Origin: Thermoproteota archaeon
Lineage (GTDB): Archaea > Thermoproteota > Bathyarchaeia > Bathyarchaeales > Bathycorpusculaceae
NCBI GenBank assembly: GCA_012511995.1
Contig: JAAZFA010000110.1
Span: 1-11,042 of the forward strand
Length of the DNA: 11,042 nt
Direction: 5' to 3'
The notes under the pieces are model-generated. The model saw only the letters and a program-made list of their open reading frames with translations, was not told the origin of the DNA and searched no databases. The position numbers and the translations under genes are program-made. Of this stretch, positions 6,766 to 11,042 are shown piece by piece; position 1 is the first letter of the stretch; each line of letters opens with the position of its first letter.

Positions 6766-6825
6766 TTGGACTAAAGTTTGATCAGTATTTTGCGAGTGCA
6801 AAATAGTAGTCCAATGATAGTTTTT
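6766..6825 (+). terminator. Nested stem-loop followed by T tract after the ferredoxin
   Basis: An outer 8-bp inverted repeat TTGGACTA (6766-6773)/TAGTCCAA (6807-6814) encloses an inner 7-bp repeat ATTTTGC (6787-6793)/GCAAAAT (6798-6804) with loop GAGT. TTTTT follows at 6821-6825. It lies 20 nt beyond the ferredoxin stop and just before the 3' end of the convergent membrane-protein gene, consistent with a terminator between convergent genes. It could also be a small mobile-repeat remnant. Confidence 0.45.
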
Positions 6826-6828
6826 AAC

Positions 6829-7454
6829 TTAAATTAGAAATATATGGGTGCTTACCCCCATTCCATACCAAAAGAAGACTTTTACTACAATAGCAGTTAA
6901 CACTGTTGCTAAGATCATAGCTAAGACTGTCAAGGCAAAACCTCATATCCCAGTTACCGCATTTGCCGGAGACGTTTGAAAGATCGTAAACAATATTATG
7001 CCACCGATTGTTGAGTAAACTATGGTCGAGATTAAGATTTGTTTGAAGTTATCTGATTTATGATTAAGTGCACCAGCCATGTAGCTTATTAACATTGGAC
7101 TATGAATGTATGCTTGCAGTACTGTGCCGGAGCCAAGCATGCCTTCGAAGATAGCAGACCAAAATAGAGCGTAAAATGTACCCATCAAAAACCCTGAGGT
7201 ACCCCGGTCCATTGGTTCCAAAGTAAACCTAAGGTTAAAGGAACGTCGACAATAACTACGAGCTCCAAGATTCCCATAGTAAGCCCAAGAACAATTCCTG
7301 ATTCTACACCGACGATTGAATGCAATTTTGAGATTAGAAAGATAATAAAAACTACGATAATTGGCAGGATTATTCCAAAGATTAAATCGTTTTTTGTCCA
7401 TTTCTTCCATTCAAGACTCATAAAGTAGGCACTGGGATTGTATACCCATTCCAT
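6829..7454 (-). pseudogene. Polytopic membrane protein, frameshift plus internal stop
   Basis: I recognise no named family. From ATG 7454 (MEWVYNPSAYF) the frame runs through two or three membrane segments (LIFGIILPIIVVFIIFLIS; then ESGIVLGLTMGILELVV onward) to WNQWTGVPQGF. There a T run shortened by one base (7187-7191) ends the frame in TGA. The -1 frame continues without loss of character: FLMGTFYALFWSAIFEGML, AYIHSPMLISYMAGALNHKS, then ILISTIVYSTIGGIILF. It reaches another TGA at 6945-6943, beyond which one more membrane helix (ALTVLAMILATVLTAIVV) ends at TAA 6829. The reconstruction is about 208 aa with five or six helices. It follows the HAD gene by 37 nt on the same strand and is convergent with the ferredoxin. 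A metalloid permease role would be guesswork: typical ArsB/Acr3/ArsP signatures are not seen. Confidence 0.75.
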
Positions 7455-7491
7455 AATTATATTTAGTTTTTGTTACGAATTAATTTGAAGG

Positions 7492-8172
7492 CTATAATAT
7501 GTTTAGTATGTCCTTGAAAGTCTTAAGCTCAAAATCAGCCGTTCCAATTTGAGTCTTATTTTCCCCATATCTAGACAGCGCCGTTTTCAATCCAAGCTTT
7601 TTTGCTGGAATAATATCCCGCTCCAATGAGTCACCAATCATCAAGATTTCACCATTTTTAATGTCCCTAACTTCTTTTTTGAGTAGATCAAGAGCTAACA
7701 AAAAAGGTAACCCAGTGACTTTGAAGCTATTAGTGTCTTCATAACTAACAACGAACCTAAAGAAATGGTCAATCTTCATACCTAATAATCTTTGGTAAGC
7801 CTTTGTTTTTGGGGCGTCAGTAACTATTGCCGAGAAAAGGTTCTTTTCCTCAAGCTGTTTTAAAGTCGGCAAAACGTTAGGATAAGGTATTAGGCTGTTA
7901 TTTTTTGCTTCTAAATATGCATTTATCGCTGCAGCTAAAATTTTGTAATCAAACTGGTTTTCCTTTCTAAGAAACTCTGTAAAAGCGAGGTCAGATTCAA
8001 TGCCTACCGAAAAATAAGTGTCCATTAAACGAGTGTATGCCTCATTCTCTTTTAACCGTAAACCAGCTAAAACCATGGCATGTACCGCTGATTTGCAGGC
8101 AGATTGTTTCATGTGTAGAAAGTCTATTAGGGTATTATCTAAATCAAACATTATTGCTTTGATTTTAAGCAT
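7492..8172 (-). CDS. HAD-superfamily hydrolase (probable small-molecule phosphatase)
   Basis: HAD phosphatases use an Asp nucleophile to hydrolyse phosphomonoesters in the cytoplasm. The 226-aa product has motif I FDLDNTLID (Asp10 nucleophile, Asp12 acid/base), motif II around Thr118 (SAIVTD), Lys151 as probable motif III, and motif IV IGDSLERDI (Asp181, Asp186). The helical insertion between motif I and II (about 20-95) is a C1-type cap, as in phosphoglycolate- or haloacid-type enzymes; the substrate cannot be told. The ATG at 8172 lacks a ribosome binding site. An A/T box about 25-33 nt upstream (8205-8198) suggests a leaderless transcript. The gene is intact and diverges from the propeller cluster. 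The broken membrane-protein gene follows it 37 nt downstream, so it marks the intact edge of the decayed region. Confidence 0.92.
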   Translation of the reverse strand: MLKIKAIMFDLDNTLIDFLHMKQSACKSAVHAMVLAGLRLKENEAYTRLMDTYFSVGIESDLAFTEFLRKENQFDYKILAAAINAYLEAKNNSLIPYPNVLPTLKQLEEKNLFSAIVTDAPKTKAYQRLLGMKIDHFFRFVVSYEDTNSFKVTGLPFLLALDLLKKEVRDIKNGEILMIGDSLERDIIPAKKLGLKTALSRYGENKTQIGTADFELKTFKDILNIL

Positions 8173-8197
8173 GTGAACAGGTGATAACCTTGGCAGC

Positions 8198-8206
8198 TAA
8201 AATAAC
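8198..8206. promoter_or_regulatory. Shared A/T box between HAD gene and propeller cluster
   Basis: TAAAATAAC reads as a TATA-like element in both directions. Leftward it places transcription start near the HAD ATG; rightward it places it near 8225-8228, just ahead of the GAGGT before a 26-codon ORF. Support is positional only. Confidence 0.3.
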
Positions 8207-8240
8207 TTTTCAAACTTCAATCAATTAGAGGTTAAAGTTT

Positions 8241-8321
8241 ATGGTGACAACATTTCAGGTTAGTCAAGAAAGTTTGACGAAAACCCTTTTACATCTTAAC
8301 ATAACCAGAACATACCGATGA
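8241..8321 (+). CDS. Possible 26-codon leader ORF
   Basis: ATG 8241 follows a good Shine-Dalgarno GAGGT (8228-8232) at 8-nt spacing and encodes a 26-residue peptide starting MVTTFQVSQESL. Its TGA (8319-8321) overlaps ATG 8318 of the propeller gene as ATGA, an arrangement typical of translational coupling. The peptide has no recognisable features. It may be a leader that allows reinitiation, a real small protein, or chance. Confidence 0.4.
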   Translation: MVTTFQVSQESLTKTLLHLNITRTYR

Positions 8322-10276
8322 TAAACCATAATGAAAGCTCACTGTTAGTATTTGTCTATCTGTGCAGGCTAAGAAGAGTCTGGTTGGGTAAGAAAAAAGT
8401 GAAACATATGGCAAAGGCTATAACGGTTAGCTGTTTTCTTGTTGGTTTATCAGTTTTGTTCTTTGCGCCTATATTATTACTTCAACCCTTTAATACTGAG
8501 ACTGCGGTGGCACCAGTAACAGGGTTAAGCCAGCCTTTTGGCATATCAATTACCCCTAACGGTGAGTATGCATACGTCACCAATGGCGGTAGCGCTTCGG
8601 TTTCAGTGATAAACACAGCCACCAACACTGTATCATCAACGATACCTGTTGGCATTAGCCCTTTTGGAGTCGCTATTACACCTGATGGAGAATACGTTTA
8701 TGTTACCAACGGAGGCAGTGCCTCTGTTTCGGTAATAGAAACGGCGACAAACACAATAACCGCCACGATAATAGTTGGGATCGGCCCATATGGAGTGGCA
8801 ATTACACCCAATGGGGAATATGCGTATATCACTAATTTTGGCACCAGTACTGTTTCAGTAGTTAGTACTGCTTCGAATATGGTTGTAGCGACAATACCAG
8901 TTGGTAACAGTCCGCAAGGTATTGCTATTACACCGGACGGCAAGTATGTCTATGTTGCCAATTTTGGCGGCGGAACAGTTTCGGTGGTCAGCACTAATTC
9001 GAACACTGTAGCTGCAACATTAACAGTTGAATGTGGTCCTGTCGGTATTGCTTTCACCTCTAAAGGCAGTTATGCGTATGTAGTAAATTCTGGTAGCGGT
9101 TCTGTATCGGTAATAGAGGTCGCTACAACCAATGTGGTCTCAAGGATAGCCGGATTTACCCAGCCTTCAGGTATAGCGTTAACGTCTAACGATGCATATG
9201 TTTATGCTACCAATCTTGGTGGCGACACGGTATCAGTGATAAGTACAGCTAATAACAGCTTGATAACGTCAATAACAGTTGGTATGGGTCCTTACGGGGT
9301 AGCTATAACGCCCAACGATGAAAGGGCATATGTTGTAAACTATAACAGTGCAACTGTCTCGGTGGTAGATGTGCTTCCAGCCGTGAATGTATCACCCACT
9401 TTTTGCAGTATGGATACGGGTCAATCCAAAACGTTTACAGCTATCCCTAGCGGTGGTTCAGGTGATTATGGGTGTTTTCAGTGGTATGTTAACGGTACTG
9501 CCCAACCAGGGGCTGTTGCGTCAACGTTTGATTTTTCTCCCACCTCAAATGGCTTGCATCTGATTTCAGTGGCTATTACGGACAGTTTAGGTGTTATTTC
9601 TGCTGAGTCTAAAGCTTCGATTGTTTCTGTACCTTGGGTAATGGAAACGCAAGTGCCCATCTCAAATACGCCTATTACGAATACAGTAACACCTGCAGAC
9701 CACTTCTTTATCCCTGCCTATTGTAGTTACGTCAAATTTGCAGTGAATGGTACCTACTCGAATGCAACTTTCGAAGACAACACTTGGACTTTTACAGATT
9801 TACGCCTAAAAGGGTCCCAGTTGCTTAGCAGGTTCCAGATTTCAATCCAAGGCTCCAACATAACAATCGTCTCGTTCAATGTAACCCAAAATTCGACTTT
9901 TCAAATTTTGCTGTTAAAGTATATTGTTGATGACCAGAGCAAACAGGTTGTAAACCTTGGCATAGGTTCGGGTCGATTTGATTCCAACGACATGTGGAGT
10001 GTAGTTAACAACAACGTTTCTTTAGCAGAAGGCAAGGACTGGAATATCTCACGTGACGGAACAATAATTCTAAAGAGTGTAAGGGGCGAGGTAAGTATCA
10101 AACAACATACTTTTGGTGACTTCTTTGGAAACGGTGAGGTATATGCAAATTTATCATTTCATGAGCAACATTCGGTTGGTATTACATTTGCAATTGCCCT
10201 TGTAATAACTGTAGCTATTGCAGTTGTAGTTAAAATCAAAACTAGAGATTCATCCGGAGAAGAAGCAAAAAGATGA
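8318..10276 (+). CDS. Membrane-anchored YVTN beta-propeller / Ig-like surface protein
   Basis: This 652-aa extracytoplasmic protein belongs to the YVTN beta-propeller (surface-layer-like) group. A basic stretch (19-34) precedes a hydrophobic export signal, ITVSCFLVGLSVLFFAPILL (35-54). Seven repeats of about 42 aa follow (about 69-353), each with a P.G(I/V)AITP(D/N)GEYAYV(T/V)N core, a VSV(I/V) strand and an ATI.VG end, giving a seven-bladed propeller. An Ig/PKD-like domain (about 355-438) has Cys363 and Cys386 as a likely disulfide. A further beta-rich region (440-615) and a C-terminal membrane helix (618-640) with basic tail follow. Several N-x-S/T sites suggest glycosylation. Start is ATG 8318 (coupled to a leader ORF) or ATG 8408 (residue 31), which would give a cleaner signal. 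Its stop overlaps the next gene's ATG. The propeller ligand is unknown, and no haem or copper motif is visible. Confidence 0.9.
   Translation: MINHNESSLLVFVYLCRLRRVWLGKKKVKHMAKAITVSCFLVGLSVLFFAPILLLQPFNTETAVAPVTGLSQPFGISITPNGEYAYVTNGGSASVSVINTATNTVSSTIPVGISPFGVAITPDGEYVYVTNGGSASVSVIETATNTITATIIVGIGPYGVAITPNGEYAYITNFGTSTVSVVSTASNMVVATIPVGNSPQGIAITPDGKYVYVANFGGGTVSVVSTNSNTVAATLTVECGPVGIAFTSKGSYAYVVNSGSGSVSVIEVATTNVVSRIAGFTQPSGIALTSNDAYVYATNLGGDTVSVISTANNSLITSITVGMGPYGVAITPNDERAYVVNYNSATVSVVDVLPAVNVSPTFCSMDTGQSKTFTAIPSGGSGDYGCFQWYVNGTAQPGAVASTFDFSPTSNGLHLISVAITDSLGVISAESKASIVSVPWVMETQVPISNTPITNTVTPADHFFIPAYCSYVKFAVNGTYSNATFEDNTWTFTDLRLKGSQLLSRFQISIQGSNITIVSFNVTQNSTFQILLLKYIVDDQSKQVVNLGIGSGRFDSNDMWSVVNNNVSLAEGKDWNISRDGTIILKSVRGEVSIKQHTFGDFFGNGEVYANLSFHEQHSVGITFAIALVITVAIAVVVKIKTRDSSGEEAKR
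8522..9376 (+). repeat. Seven tandem coding repeats of about 126 bp (propeller blades)
   Basis: Seven blade units of about 42 codons begin near residues 70, 112, 154, 196, 238, 279 and 322. Blades 1 and 2 are the most alike; blades 5-7 have drifted, for example TSKGSY and TSNDAY in place of TPNGEY. Repeats are protein-level and well diverged at the DNA level. Confidence 0.9.
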
Positions 10277-11042
10277 TATGGGAACTACCCAGTAACATCG
10301 TGTTGCCTTTTTTCGCTGTTATCATATTGGTTGGTGCCTATCTTATTCTTTCACGTATCCATAAATCTAAGAATGCTAGCTCTTTGAGACTTTTTATCCA
10401 AGTAGTGGCTGTAATTGCAGTATTTATGGGGCTAATACTGGGACCCTTCAACTTGCCTGAATGGCAACCCATTGGGGTTTCACCACGTAGTCTCTTAGTT
10501 GGTTCCGATTTCTTGACAAACCAGCTTCCAGACGGTTTTGCTGTTCCTATTTTTGCCTGTTATTACTCTAACGGGCGAACAGTAACTTGTGCACTTTGGG
10601 AGCTTCAAGCATACATTTTCCCATATTGGAATTATTCGAACGGTTATGATGCCATATATTCTACTTCTGGTTTAGAAAAGATAGGTATAGTTATTGCAAC
10701 GTTGGTGATCGCTTCTATATTTTTGGGAAGGTTTTTTTGTGGTTGGCTATGCCCCTTTGGGCTATACATGGATGTTCTAACACGAATCCGAAAATCTATA
10801 GGGTTTCGGTATCTCCGGCTCTCAGAAAAAATAAACGTAAAGCTTTCACAGTCAAGATACATCATTATTGCGGTTACACTGATTCTTAGTGTTATTTTTG
10901 CTTCAGGAGCTATTTTTGGCTCTGAGCTTATTCCTGGTACTACACCGGCTGGGCCGGCAGGGCAAACTGGGTTAGGTGGTTCACTTAACGAACCTTTCTG
11001 TTTAGTTTGTCCTATGCGGCCACTTTGTATTATAGTTGAGAG
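10273..11042 (+). CDS. Membrane polyferredoxin, NapH/NosR-type 4Fe-4S protein (partial, runs off window)
   Basis: NapH/NosR-like proteins carry electrons from the membrane quinone or flavin pool to extracytoplasmic oxidoreductases. ATG 10273 overlaps the propeller stop (ATGA), and 256 codons are visible with no stop. Two N-terminal membrane helices (about 9-28 and 40-57) are followed by an outward loop with Cys96 and Cys106. A helix at 137-152 runs into GRFFCGWLCPFG (152-163; Cys156, Cys160), the signature of this family. Another helix (197-216) precedes CLVCPMRPLC (Cys243, Cys246, Cys252). The ferredoxin-like C-terminal part, if any, lies beyond the window. Coupling to the propeller gene suggests the two products act as one membrane complex. 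The exact subfamily (NapH, NosR or RdxA-like) cannot be settled from this fragment. Confidence 0.88.
   Translation, partial: MIWELPSNIVLPFFAVIILVGAYLILSRIHKSKNASSLRLFIQVVAVIAVFMGLILGPFNLPEWQPIGVSPRSLLVGSDFLTNQLPDGFAVPIFACYYSNGRTVTCALWELQAYIFPYWNYSNGYDAIYSTSGLEKIGIVIATLVIASIFLGRFFCGWLCPFGLYMDVLTRIRKSIGFRYLRLSEKINVKLSQSRYIIIAVTLILSVIFASGAIFGSELIPGTTPAGPAGQTGLGGSLNEPFCLVCPMRPLCIIVE

Noticed and set aside
6204..6945. TGA read as Trp (recoding) in arsR and in the membrane protein
   Set aside because: Both genes also carry frameshifts, and TGA is a genuine-looking stop elsewhere, for example in the ATGA overlap ending the propeller gene. Decay is simpler.
5310..7454. Insertion sequence or phage causing the gene damage
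   Set aside because: No transposase or integrase fragment, terminal repeat or target duplication is visible; the lesions are small indels and point changes.
8522..9376. Tandem repeat pattern as CRISPR or satellite DNA
   Set aside because: The period is about 126 bp and conservation is at protein level with variable DNA, as expected for beta-propeller blades.

Overview
The window looks like chromosomal DNA from a low-GC archaeon. The evidence is a RadA-type recombinase with an N-terminal helix-hairpin-helix, a NEMF/RqcH-type ribosome quality-control protein, A/T-rich TATA-like elements about 25 nt before several starts, and short or absent leaders. The overall feel is of a Bathyarchaeia-like or related TACK lineage, but that placement is inference.

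Layout: (1) Positions 1-1600 hold the last codons of a possible upstream gene, radA, and a 161-aa protein two bases after radA. That protein has an internal GYF-type duplication and a C-terminal PCNA-binding (PIP) box-like motif. (2) Positions 1604-1903 (minus) encode a small membrane protein, convergent with the radA operon. (3) Positions 2051-4120 hold an intact rqcH/NEMF gene, followed by a probable hairpin/T-tract terminator and a gene-poor stretch with one weak small ORF. (4) Positions 4571-5024 hold two small unrecognised ORFs; the second has a near-perfect Shine-Dalgarno sequence. (5) Positions 5097-5174 (minus) hold tRNA-Ala(GGC) with an encoded CCA end.

(6) Positions 5310-7454 are the most unusual stretch. 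They carry a decayed arsenic-type locus: arsM (arsenite methyltransferase) and arsR on the minus strand, a 2x[4Fe-4S] ferredoxin diverging from arsR across an operator-like inverted repeat, and a polytopic membrane protein. All four genes are broken. I count about ten frameshifts or premature stops in 2.1 kb, against none in roughly 7.3 kb of flanking coding sequence. Substitutions at invariant glycines of the methyltransferase suggest true decay rather than sequencing error alone.

(7) Positions 7492-8172 (minus) encode an intact HAD-family phosphatase. (8) From 8241 to the right edge lies a plus-strand cluster: a possible 26-codon leader ORF, a membrane-anchored seven-bladed YVTN beta-propeller/Ig-like surface protein, and a membrane polyferredoxin of the NapH/NosR type that runs off the window. 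These are joined by ATGA stop/start overlaps. Together they look like a redox module linking membrane Fe-S electron transfer to an extracellular propeller protein, with unknown substrate.
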